This document shows positions 39,034 to 49,534 of a DNA stretch of 64,000 nucleotides, in pieces. Position 1 is the first letter of the stretch. Every line of letters starts with the position of its first letter. The stretch comes from Corallium rubrum (lineage: Eukaryota; Cnidaria; Anthozoa; Scleralcyonacea; Coralliidae). Position numbers and translations under genes: made by a program. Below the pieces are notes generated by a model. It ran no database searches. It saw only the letters and a list, made by a program, of their open reading frames with translations, and was not told the origin of the DNA. Location of the stretch: NCBI GenBank assembly GCA_964035015.1, contig CAXIUP010000018.1, positions 62,001 through 126,000 of the forward strand, given 5' to 3'.

Positions 39034-39400
39034 ATAAGACTAAGACTATATAGTCTTTGGACTAAGACTATAGTCCTAAGACTAAGACTATAGTCCTAAG
39101 ACTAAGACTAAGACTAAGACTATAGTCCTAAGACTAAGACTAAGACTATAGTCCTAAGACTAAGACTAAGACTATAGTCCTAAGACTATAGTCCTAAAAC
39201 TAAGACTATATAGTCCTAAGACTAAGACTATATAGTCCTAAGACTAAGACTATATAGTCCTAAGACTAAGACTATATATTTCTAAGACTAAGACTATAGT
39301 CCTAAGACTAAGACTATATAGTCCTAAGACTAAGACTATATAGTCCTAAGACTAAGACTATATAGTCCTAAAACTAAGATTATAGTCCTAAGACTAACTT
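39034..39400 (-). repeat. TAGTCTTAGGACTA satellite, right arm
   Basis: Inverted partner of 37388-37694 with a slightly different unit number. Confidence 0.8.
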
Positions 39401-41024
39401 TTTCGCCTAAACTTGCCCATATATTAATACCTCTTCAGGCCCCTTATTATTCCCAAAAAACTCATGATCACCCCTAAAATGAATTAAATATTCTACTTAT
39501 ATGCAAATCCGGTTATGTTTTGGTCATTAGTAACTTTAATGAGTTTTCTCTTTTGTCTCCTGCACGTGCACTGAGCATAAATACGCAAATATCAGCCGTA
39601 GCAACATTAACAAGATGCTTGACGACGTTAATAAAATAGCCGAATCAGCCGTTTAACCATTGACAGTTTATATTCTGGCAAACCCCTCTGAAGAAAATGA
39701 TTCAATGTCTTTCGAACAGCTTGCCGAACGGTTTCTCGGTTTATATTCTGGCAAACCCCTCTAAAGAAAATGATTCAATGTCTTTCGAACAGCTTGCCGA
39801 ACGGTTTCTTCATTCAAGGCATCGTTTACTTTATAAACTAAAGCCAAATAAGCGACAATTCGGCACATATCTCCAAGTGAATGGGTAAAGAGCTGTTTGG
39901 CCGTTTAAGTTCTAACTAATATAATATTCATGTTGCTATTAATTCAAGTCGATACTCAGCCGTCCCGCAACCAAATAATATTTCGTTTATATATCGACAC
40001 TTAAAAACGTTCTTATGGTTTTTAGAATTGACTCCTCATTCTATCTTCTTACGATTTCTTCACTTATAAACAAGGGTTTAGCTAGCAATGATTCTAGGGT
40101 GATTGAATATTTAGGTTCTAATATAATATTCATTATATGCTATTAATCTAAGTCTATACGAGCTCTGCCAATTCAGACACTTAGGCTGCTCAAAACTCTC
40201 TATACTCATCGAGACAAGGTTTCAGATAAAAAATATAAAGTGCCTCTATCAATTTCTCTTTAGTTCCTTGTAAAGAACGTCTATTTTGTTAAAGTTTACT
40301 GTACGCATGCTCTGTACGTATACGTGTCCCACAACTGTTGACTGTCAGTAGGGTAAAGTGTTTAAATGAAAAGGTGATTACTGTTACTTACAAGGATATA
40401 AGTCGAGTGCCTTTTGATGACGTAACCCAGGACTTCGGGAATCAGTCGGAGAGCTATCGGTTATGACGGGGGGGGTCAAGTAACAGCTAATGTTTAGGGG
40501 GGAAAGTTACGGTTACTACGTCCCAAAGGAGTCTGAGAATGAATAAATAATAAGTCGGTATGACGTAGTAAAAACCGGGGGGTTGAGTGACAGCTAGGGT
40601 TAGGGGGGAAGTTAGGGGCCCAAAGGAGCCTGAGAAATAATGACGTATGCATAATGAGATTAGGGTTAGAAGGTCTCAAAGGAGCCTGAGAAATAATGAC
40701 GTATGCATAATGAGATTAGGGTTAGGAAGTCCCACAGGAGCCTGAGAATGAATAAATAATAAGTTGAATATTTAATGGGCGGCATCCCTTTGGCCGCCAT
40801 CGCATAAATTAATATAAAGACTAAAATGGTGACATCATGGGTGGATCAAAAGATCCACCCGTCCACCCGACGTAGAACCCCTCTTCCCTATACTACTGAC
40901 GCCACATGGTTAGATGAGATAGACGCCACATGGTTAGAGGAGATAGACACCACATGGTTAGAGGAGATAGACACCACATCAGACTATACTTTTTTGGATG
41001 AAAGATCCGAAAAGCAATAACAAT

Positions 41025-41340
41025 AATGAACAATCATTTTTTTTAATACATATTCGTTTATAATGAACAATTATTTTTAATAATCTTTTTATATTGAACA
41101 ATTATTTTTAATAATGTTTTTATAATGAACAATCATTTTTAATATAATCGTTTCAACAATGAACAATCGTTTTTTAATATAATCGTTTCAACAATGAACA
41201 ATTATTTTTTAATAATCTTTCATAATGAACAATCGTTTTCAACACATTTTAAATAAATAATCATTTACTGTAAATAACCATTTTTAAATAATCGTTTACT
41301 GTAAATAATCATTTATTGTAAATATTCAATTTTAAATATT
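41025..41340 (+). repeat. AT-rich tandem repeat, 35-40-bp units
   Basis: Six to eight degenerate units of the type 'ataatgaacaatcatttttaata' follow the stop of the WLDEID gene and reach the stop of the zinc-finger remnant. No coding potential. Confidence 0.65.
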
Positions 41341-41344
41341 ATCA

Positions 41345-41770
41345 ACTACTATAAACGTTAAAAATATTAGTTCTGGATACAAAGGTTCATAAAATCCAGT
41401 ATTATACACATCAAGTTGACAGGGTAACGAACCATGAGCAAAATCCCTATGTTTCTTCAAATGAACCATCCAAGCATAACTCAAACCACACACTTCACAT
41501 TTGTACTGTTTATTACCTTCATGTGTTTGTAAATGTTTTTTAAATTATTAGTTCGAGCAAATTTCTCTCCACATAAGGTACAGCTATAGGGTTTCTCCTT
41601 CGAATGAATGATGTGTTCATGTTTTTCACAGTTACTCTTTTCTGTAAAACTTCTACCGCACTCTTTGCATGAAAAAAGTCTCTCCCCAGTAGATATTCGT
41701 CTATGGTGTTTATAATTCGACGTATGTTTTCCGCAAATGTCTTACCGTTTCTTTTTCCTCATATTCACTA
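41345..41770 (-). pseudogene. C2H2 zinc-finger gene remnant in Polinton 2
   Basis: On the minus strand, frames read CKECGRSFTEKSNCEKHEHIIH and then CTLCGEKFARTNNLK, joined by SKEKPYS, a TGEKPY-type C2H2 linker. After a one-base break near 41545 comes CEVCGLSYAWMVHLKKH. A partial first finger (ICGKHTSNYKHHRRI) is at the upstream end near 41740. So there are at least three C2H2 fingers and one frameshift. Too broken to show as a single open frame. It may be a Polinton cargo gene or a host gene piece; position favours the former. Confidence 0.6.
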
Positions 41771-42056
41771 AAAAAGAAAGGGAAAAAGCAAGCCAAACTA
41801 TTCCAATACTGTTTTTATTTATCGATCTTCACCGATCTTGAAATAGTACGATGATGACCGAAGGAAACCCGAGTGCGTTCCGAAATAGCTGTCGAAAAGT
41901 AGCCCGCGATACGTTAATGATATACACCGCATAATTTTTATCACGTCAGCATTCTTTGTGCGCACACCCCTGTGACATCAGCCTGTGCGCACACCTGTGC
42001 GCACACCTCTATGACGTCACTTCCGGGCTTGGTTGTGCGGATTAAGCTACTAAGCG

Positions 42057-42680
42057 GTGCCCATGCAACCCGCAAAAACACGTCGGTTAGTTCGATACCT
42101 GTCGGCACAGTTGATGGATCCGGTTCGAAATCCCATTCAACCATATTTACTGGTGCGCGATATTACCTTCTTCGTGGTGGACTTTTTTACCGGCGATCGA
42201 GCCTCGGATTTGGGAAGATTGCAATCTCACTCCGTTTTTTACTTGCCCGACGAACAAGGTCATTTATTGAATTTTACCTTTGGGAAAACGTTACGGGGCA
42301 CAGGAGTTCTTGCAAGGCCTTTTAACGGCTCCCTCACGTGATATATGCCCAGTATTCTGGTCCCGCTACTATTTGGATTATTGTCGCGATATGGCTATCT
42401 CCCTACACCCAGGATATGTCTTTCGTACCGTAACGGCTCACAAGTTTGTGTCAGATCAACAGTTTATGGGTCTCGCGGTGAACAATCGCCTTCGGGACCA
42501 TCTTCGGGCTGCGGATTTGCTATCGGGAGAAACACCTCACAGCTTTCGCACGGGTGTGGCGTCTACTTTAAGCTTATTAGGGTTTTCTGCGGATGACATA
42601 GCAATGTATTTCGGATGACGGAGCGTGGAGTCGGCCCATCATTACTCGACGCCAGCGGCCGCCGCGCGCCATGAGAATTG
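42057..42680 (+). pseudogene. Tyrosine recombinase (DIRS/Crypton-like), broken
   Basis: First part: DFFTGDRASDLGRLQ and FGKTLRG, typical of metazoan YR elements. One base appears shifted near 42290-42305, after which the frame from 42280 continues (DICPVFW..., VNNRLRDHLRAADLL) to TPHSFRTGVASTLSLLGFS, the box-II arginine region. A TGA at 42616-42618 then falls where the family usually has Trp ('G-W' of the Tyr box), and RSVESAHHYS with the likely catalytic Tyr follows in the same frame. So the nucleophile is cut off by a nonsense codon as well as a frameshift. DIRS-type or Crypton-type cannot be decided. Confidence 0.7.
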
Positions 42681-43815
42681 TTTTTTCGGCCGTATTAAAC
42701 ACAGTAGGTTAATTCGCGATCCTTCGCCTGGTTCCCGTTCATAGTATGTACTGGCTTCGGGGTCGGGGTTGTTTTTCTGAGTTTCGGGAGGATAGGACAA
42801 GAACAGGAAAAAAAAAGAAGGCAAACGGTATCCTACGTGAAGGCAAGGAAATGTATGTGTGTAAATGGGGAATAAAGAAAAGAATAATGTTGGTGTAGAT
42901 TATGTTGGGCGTCTTCAGTGGGGAAGTGAGCAAGAGAGACCAGGGAATTCGCGGATTCTATTCCCGTAACTCACTATCTGCGCGCGGTTGAATCTTAATG
43001 AAGAACCAATGAGGATGCATAGGTATTCTCATTGACTTGGACTTGATGAAATCGCGCGTTTATAGCGGGAAGACATAGAAAGATTAGTCCCTGGGGACAG
43101 GGTGGGGCTGAGATGATAATGAACACATAGGTATATAGGCTATAAATAGGTGCAGTTATGGGTATTCAACCGCACTTGGGCTAAAAAATCGGGGAAGAAA
43201 GGACAAAAGTACAATCCATGGCCAAAGACTTTCAGGTGACCGCCCACCCACCTCCCCTGTAGGCCAACAGTAACCACGCGACCGATCGCCTCGCGTTCAA
43301 CCGTTCGCGGATTCTATTCCCGTAACTCTCGTTATCTGCGCGCGGTTGAATCTTAGTGAAGAGCCAATGAGGACGCATAGGTATTCTGCTGTGATTGGTT
43401 AATTTCTCGCATCTCATTATCAATTTTTTATTGTTATTTTTATCTGATTGTTTGTTTACACTCTTTACGTTTCTCTCTGACGAAGGGCCTTCGTTCGAAA
43501 CGTTAGACTCCTACGTTCTCTGTTTCGGCAGTATATCTATACCTTACTATATTTCTATTGTATTTGTATTCGTTGACATCGCCGACGCACTCGGTCTCGA
43601 CGCGCTGGGTCTCTGAGTCAATACAGAGCTCACAGCTCTAGATACGGCACCCGCTAGTTCCTACTCGTTGTTTTCCATTTGGAGAAATTAAAACTATTAA
43701 TCCAAGAAAACGCGCGAAAGCTCGAACGAAGGTTCGAAGCGAAAGTGCTAAAGTGATCTTCGTGCGCTTTGGCCGTTAGTTCTCAGTCTCCTTAAACCGG
43801 ATATTGGCTTAAATT
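42681..43815. other. 3' region of the YR element with split direct repeats
   Basis: A ~85-bp segment ('cgcggattctattcccgtaact...gcgcgcggttgaatctta...aatgagga..cataggtattct') occurs at about 42949-43033 and again at 43305-43388 in the same orientation. Downstream is 'gacgaagggccttcgttcgaaacgt', a word common at retroelement 3' ends. Two direct copies after a YR gene recall the B1-A2-B2 ends of DIRS/Ngaro elements; no other gene is visible. Confidence 0.4.
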
Positions 43816-44110
43816 GATTTTTGGACAGATGACGCACCAAATTGCATTCTATCAAGCAAGCCATGAGTAAATTGATTTTTGGCCAGATGGCGCATCAAAT
43901 TGCATTCTATCAAACCATGAGTAAATTCGCAACTTAAAATGAGTTTTGAACAGATGGCGCATTAAATTGCATTATATCAAACCATGAGTAAATTCGCAAG
44001 TCATGGTTTGATATAATGAAAGTGTCGTATTGCATTATATCAAACCATGACTTTTCATTTAGTCATGGTTTGATATAATAAAATAGCGCATTGTTTATAT
44101 GAAACCATGA
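43816..44110. repeat. Tandem and palindromic 'tcaaaccatgagtaaatt' satellite
   Basis: Three to four direct units (~55-60 bp) with 'cagatggcgca..aaattgcatt.tatcaa' are followed by inverted copies of 'catggtttgatataat', so the array turns on itself near 44000. Confidence 0.65.
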
Positions 44111-44333
44111 CTTAGGGACAAATAGATTTCGTCCCCAATCGCGGATAGTTCCGCGATGGGGGGGGGAGTGGGGGGGAGGGGGGGGGGGGTAGCCTTGAAT
44201 CCGAGATAACAAGAAAAATTAGGGCGAAATCTGAAGTAGTGTTTGTGAAAAAGATCTTGCACAGTATCAGGGCATTTAATAGTATTATCCAGCTGAATCC
44301 AGCTGTATACGTTAATAAAATTTGTTGCTTTAA

Positions 44334-45636
44334 GGGGGTCCTATACAAAAAAAAATAATTTTCTTTTCTTTTTAATATAATTATATTAAAAAGAAGATTT
44401 TTCTGTTTCTACCAGGTTGTTTGGTAAGTTAGTCTGACTAAAAAAGATGTTTCTTCAATACATTATTGCCATGGTTACTAAGATATGACACCCCCATGGT
44501 GAAAACAGCGTACTTTTATAAACATGATAACTAGATAAATAATAATGATAAAAACCTGGAATAACTTTTATTTAGTCACAAATAACATTGTCTAGGGAGT
44601 GAACTATAACTATTGACATAGAAGCCATAATAAAGATTTTGCAGCCTGAATACAAGAAATGTATACAATTAGTCTCATTAAACTGTTATTATTTCATAAC
44701 AATTAAACATAATTCCATTCTTTTACTTCATTCCCAAGAGAGATGTATATACTGTTAGCCCTGCAAACTTGATCAAGATTGCTTAAATACTTTTTGAGAT
44801 ATCCTGCGCGCAATATCAGGAATCGGGCTTTTTTGTCAAATTGAGAAAAATGGCTTTAAAGTTAAATATTTTGATTATTAACAAGATAATCGCCTTAAAG
44901 TAGCAATATATAGTTACATAACGATAGATATCACTTTAAAAAGCTCCTCCCTCATATGTGGTATGCCAGGGGTAAAATTGGCGCTAAGAACACTACGACC
45001 CTATTGCATTATGGGATACAAATTGAAATTCGGACAGCACCCTGCGGCCCCCAACCATAAATAAACATTTATATAAAACCCTAAAACCAAGTCACAATTC
45101 AAACATTTCGAAATACTAGAGCAATACTTCAATACATCTAATTCACATATATGAAGTAAAATTTAAACATTTTTACTTGCTACGAGACGGACTTAGAACC
45201 AGCCTCCCATACTGCCACGATTCGCACAGTACTTCTATCACACAGTTCTTCGCATGACAGGGATCGGGATCACGAGACTTTATGTCTTTACCCAACTGGT
45301 TACATAGTCCTCTTCAGACTTTAACACAACAGGAACGTACAAAATACGTCTTGCTATGAGAAGCCATTCGTAAATGGCTTCTCATAGCAAGACGTATTTT
45401 GTACGTTCCTGTTGTGTTAAAGTGTTGTGTTAAAGTCTGAAGAGGACTAACAAGCTCGTTCCCAGTACTTTTCCCACGCGGTTGAGGTAAACACTCACGA
45501 AATAATAGAGAAATGAGCTTTTTTGTTCCCGCTTCAGCAATAAAACGCAGTGGAGATGATTAAGTAGGCTTCAAAGATTGAAATTAGTCAAAAATAAAAA
45601 ATTGATGAATTTCGTACTTTTTTGTATGGGACCCCC
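44334..45636. mobile_element. TTAA-flanked non-autonomous element 1 (1.3 kb)
   Basis: Terminal inverted repeats GGGGGTCCYATACAAAAAA with TTAA directly outside each end (44330-44333 and 45637-45640), the duplication of piggyBac-type elements. No transposase frame. Inside at 45306-45449 is a large hairpin (arms ~62 bp, loop 'cgta', with an 11-bp duplication in the right arm), and near 44368-44395 an AT palindrome. Confidence 0.75.
45306..45449. repeat. Long perfect hairpin
   Basis: 45306-45367 pairs with 45372-45449 almost perfectly; the right arm has one extra 'gttgtgttaaa'. It lies within the TTAA element. Confidence 0.85.
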
Positions 45637-45640
45637 TTAA

Positions 45641-46340
45641 CGTATTCCGGGTGATTCCGATTCCAATACGATCGAGAAACGAGATTTAATAATGCCGCCG
45701 CTGGCGTAGTTGATCACGGTCTAGCCTGCGAGAGGCTCTCTCAACGCGGCGCTGTGAAATGAGAGCCTGCAACAATCCTAGGGGTAAATCGATAACGCCC
45801 ACTTAATTAATATGCAAATGTCGCGAATCAAACCAATCACATTCTTCCGGAAGTCTGTGTAAAAACCCTCATTCAAAGCACAATCCGAAGATGTAAATTT
45901 CACACTATCAACTATACTCGTTACTGGAAACTCAAAATCTGTTGATAAGAAAGCCAGAAGCAATGTAACGCATCTAACGATTATCGGGTATGTAGTTAGG
46001 AGTTCAAAATATTCAACTTTAGACTAAAAACATGTAGCGAAACAATTTAGCGATGCATGCTAACGTCTCAGTTTGAATCAAATTGAATGTACTTTAAAGA
46101 TTGGGTCATGACAACCTCAGATCTTAGCTTTATAAGTTTGCTATCTCTAATTTGTGGAAGACGAACATAACTTTGGTTTTGCACAGAAACATTGACAAAT
46201 CGTTATTTGAGATTAGGTGCTTGTGATTCACTGAACGGCATTCACTGATCCAGGTGATGGCGACAGAATATCGTCAAGATAGCGCTTCTCGTGTAAATGT
46301 GCAAGTTGCAAGAGGTCAAAACGAAGACTTTCACGAACTG
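45641..46340. other. Non-coding stretch
   Basis: No gene, repeat family or promoter was recognised. Contains a short inverted segment near 45690-45760 only. Confidence 0.4.
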
Positions 46341-46349
46341 CTGTATACG

Positions 46350-46868
46350 CAACCTCGTCCCCAGGGCATTTTGCCTCCACGTTGGGAGGTCGGCGAAAAT
46401 GGCCCTGGCATCGGCTGGTCGATTCTATAATCGGATTGGCCGGTTTAAAAACTTGACTAATTCAGATACAGTGTAATTTATTCATCAAAATATGAATTGC
46501 AATAAATCCACTCTGCGAAGTTCATCCAAAGAATTGTAACGATAGCTTTGGTTAAAGTCAAGAACAACATTAGATATATGTTTCTTCCCGACATTTAAAT
46601 GTATCCAGGATAATCGTGGGGAGTATCATGATGAATAATGCTAGGCAGTTGCATTTATGATAAAGGTTCACATGAGTGATTCGGCAGAGCGTTAAATATT
46701 TCTTATTTATTAATCATGTATACGTATTAAACAAAAACGAAACACAAAGACCGCATAAATTTTCTTGCCAAAACACCCCCAAATTCTGGGTGTCACGTGA
46801 CCAGCCGATGCCAGGGCCATTTTCGCCGACTCCCAACGTGGAGGCAAAATGCCCTGGGGACGAGGTTG
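46350..46868. mobile_element. Mutator-like MITE, copy 2 (519 bp)
   Basis: Same inverted ends as 4084-4581 (CAACCTCGTCCCCAGGGC...) in the opposite orientation, flanked by a perfect 9-bp duplication CTGTATACG (46341-46349 and 46869-46877). The middle matches copy 1 with small indels. Confidence 0.87.
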
Positions 46869-48576
46869 CTGTATACGAACGAACATGAAATGAGTTACGC
46901 TCCTTCGTAGCTAGGGAAGGTGCGAAAACCTAACTTAAATGAACATATAGACGCTTTCAGACGCTTTCAAAGATAGCCGACATATAGAACCAGGTGCGTA
47001 TCATTATAGTCTAAACGGCGACATATTAATAGTTCAGAAATTCAAGTGTTTTAATCAAATTTAGCAAGTCTTTCCTTCTGGCTGTTGAGTTAAAAAACTG
47101 GGTCATTCTGAACTGAATAACTGGTAGCCTCGAGCCAGTCGGCTTCGATAATATAAATAATACTAGACACACTGGCGCACAAATTGGATAATATATCAAT
47201 TATAAAGTTCCAGACAATAGCACAGACATTTATTAATGGCAGAAAGAAACCTCGTTTGAAAAAGAGCTTACCTCATTTAGCAATAATCTTTATTACACGA
47301 ATTAAGTGAATGTGTAATCTCCTCTTATTAATATGTTTTGACGTTTTGAACGGCACATTATTATTGAGTCAAGGCGACACGCGGGGCTCGATTTGTGATG
47401 AAAGTGATGACACTTGCTTCTGTATTATAAAGCCAGACACTGACAGGCAGAGAGATTCATGGAGTTTCAACCCGGATCTACTTTGCTATTTCTTTTCTTT
47501 TGTTCCACAGCGATATGTTTTAAAAATATTAAGAGCAACGGCGTCTTTAATAGCCGTCTTGTTGAAATATGTCTCACTCCATGCATTGTTGAAGTCCGTA
47601 AACAATAACTTTAAAAATAATTTATTCTGCATTAATTTTGTTCGACCAATAGAAACTCGCGGCCGCCAAATTCGACCAATAGAAATACGCGGCCTCTGAC
47701 GGCCGCGCGTGGCGAAAAAACATCATGCTTTGTTGCAGGCCTACATTGCACAGCAACAGGAGGGCCTGCCCGCAGGCTAATCACGGTCGCAATTTTATGC
47801 AGCGTTTGCAAGATTTATGTTTCAGTTTCGCCGTTTTTTCAGGTATTTCTTTAATTTTTTAACAGTTTTTAAGATATCACAACATGCTAGGGGGAGGGGC
47901 GGGGGTGTATATATTGAATTTGATGAATATTTTATATAAAATAGCTGTTTAATAGCATTTGCCCTCTGGTGTGTTGACAATAAGTATATTTATATTAAAA
48001 TATTCTCCACTGGATTGGTCCGTGATAGGGGGGGGAGGGGTAAACACAAAGGACGTGAAGGACGGCAGAAGTTTATGGATTTTAGCGTTCACACTTCACA
48101 ACAGGTAAATACTATTAAGTTATGATATGTTTTATAATCTAGTTAATGTTTAATTATTCCAATATGTAAGCTCTTCTTACTATCACCAAGTTGTCATTAT
48201 GTCATATGATATTTATCATTTATAGACCTGGAGCGAGGGGTAATATTTCATCGAATTCCCCGAGCGAAAGGTCTATAAATGGTATATTATATCGAAACAT
48301 ATTAACCTTTCCAAAAAAAACTTAAATAATGTTAATAAAGTTCGCTTAGCTTAACTTTTGTCCGCTTTTCATTGTCTGTTTCCATTCTGTTGTCGTCTCA
48401 AGGCTTCTGGGTGCATTATTTGTTGCTTTCTTTGTATTCCCTGAATCCTTATTTTCTTGTAACCTAACAATCTTCTTGTCAACATCTGAATGTTTAGGCG
48501 AAACGTTTTCCTGTCTCTCCAAACTCCGCCATTGTTGACAGCTTCGTGAATCGTGCGTGACATTCACGCGTACCCA

Positions 48577-48645
48577 GGCGGGGTATTCGTGTCGAATACC
48601 CCAGTCACAGCGGGGTATTCGAGGTTATACCTCGCTGTGGCGGGC
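48577..48645. repeat. Two nested short hairpins
   Basis: GGGGTATTCG / CGAATACCCC and CACAGCGGGGTATTCGAGG / CCTCGCTGTG lie one after the other. A compact pair of palindromes with a shared 'ggggtattcg' word. Confidence 0.5.
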
Positions 48646-49229
48646 AATTCTACGATAAATTAACTGGTCACGTGGTACAAATCAAGCTCTCTGACTGGAC
48701 AATTTACAGTCGCATACATATAGTCGCATACAAGTATACACACAACGCGCTGTTTCGGCAGTCAAATCAAGAGCTTTGAGCTAATTGACTCACTTGAATC
48801 ATTTCAATTCATATCGGACTATCACTATCGGAGGCAAACTTAAAGGAAGCTGGAATCAAGGGACTTACTGGAATTTGGTAAGTTTTACTAGTAAAGTTTA
48901 ATAGTGTTTAGTTTCCTGTATCAAAGCTAAAAGCATGTCATGTGCCTCGACGGGATTTATTATAATTTATAAATGAAATCTTAAACTTACGAAATAGACA
49001 GATCCCGTTGCAACTTGTGACTATGAACGGTAACTTTTTGTCAAGTTTGTATCTTATAAACTTTCAAAGCTCTCGATTCCCGAAAAACTGCGATTTATAT
49101 ATAACAAGACACCTGGGTCAGGTGTGCACTCGGGCTACTGGAAAGTGCAGAGGTCTCTATAACGCCTATAACGCATGAGCAAAGAGGTGGGAGTGGGCTG
49201 AGGAAGATCAGATCGAACGCTGAATGTGG

Positions 49230-49534
49230 TGCAGGACTATCCTGAATTGTCAATTATAAAGTGTCTAGAATTCAGGATGATCCTGATACCTTGGGGACAT
49301 CTCTGTCCCACATATGGGATGTTAAACCAAAAGCGTATAATAAAAAAAAATTGGGGTGTTGTGGTCAGGGTCTGAGTGGTGGAACTTTCTCCCTGGAGGG
49401 GCGGGGGGGGGGGGGGCGGTTGTGGTTACATTTAGGGTTACTGTGAGGTGGGGGTCAGGGTTGGGTTTCATTTTCATTAATGTTCAGGATTATCTGGAAT
49501 TCTAGACCACTTCACAATTCAGGATAATCATGCA
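49230..49534. mobile_element. Small palindromic MITE (~305 bp)
   Basis: The left part 'tgcaggactatcctgaattgt...aagtgtctagaattcagga' is matched, inverted and imperfectly, by the right part ending 'caattcaggataatcatgca'. Arms are about 60 bp and contain internal palindromes (CAGGAT-ATCCTG). No clear target duplication. Confidence 0.55.

Larger units (their letters stand above)
35886..40897. mobile_element. Palindromic Polinton-terminated element without genes (5.0 kb)
   Basis: Both ends read AGTAGTATAG inward, as in Polinton 1, and the flanks are a perfect 6-bp duplication GACGCC (35880-35885 and 40898-40903), the size Polinton integrases leave. The two arms (about 2.6 kb left, 2.3 kb right) are nearly identical inverted copies; only about 35 bp at the centre (near 38513-38547) is unpaired. 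Arms contain no credible gene. In order they hold a promoter-like AT-rich part, tandem blocks, a TAGTCTTAGGACTA satellite, a C/G-rich 'ccctggggta' block and a CTC/GAG microsatellite of unequal length. Parts of the arms resemble the terminal repeat of Polinton 3. Confidence 0.88.
35616..41020 (+). pseudogene. Polinton 2 gene split by the palindromic element (WLDEID repeats)
   Basis: The first part (35616-35885) starts MEKKKKDPDRYEKM, a strongly basic helix, then a T/S/N-rich linker ending near NTDLTWLDEID. The second part resumes at 40904 and ends at the TAA at 41018-41020. It carries three or four copies of an 8-residue unit of the type TWL(D/E)EID(A/T), written in 24-bp repeats. The inserted element duplicated GACGCC, which is part of one repeat unit; without the insertion the frame would be continuous. 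Basic start plus repeated acidic-aromatic motif suggests an interaction or DNA-binding scaffold; function unknown. Confidence 0.6.
27905..41770. mobile_element. Polinton 2: decayed Polinton, left end lost
   Basis: Integrase, polB with Polinton-type motifs, short Polinton-type genes and a zinc-finger gene share this stretch and are broken in several places. Its left part ends where Polinton 1 begins; its right terminus was not found. A LINE (31204-32100) and a palindromic Polinton relative (35886-40897) were inserted later. Its polB belongs to a different branch from that of Polinton 1: different motif wording, introns present, and a different N-terminal region. Confidence 0.75.

Noticed and set aside
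48577..48645. The paired hairpins as a tRNA or other structured RNA gene
   Set aside because: No cloverleaf, no A/B box promoter and stems made of simple palindromes; a small repeat is more likely.
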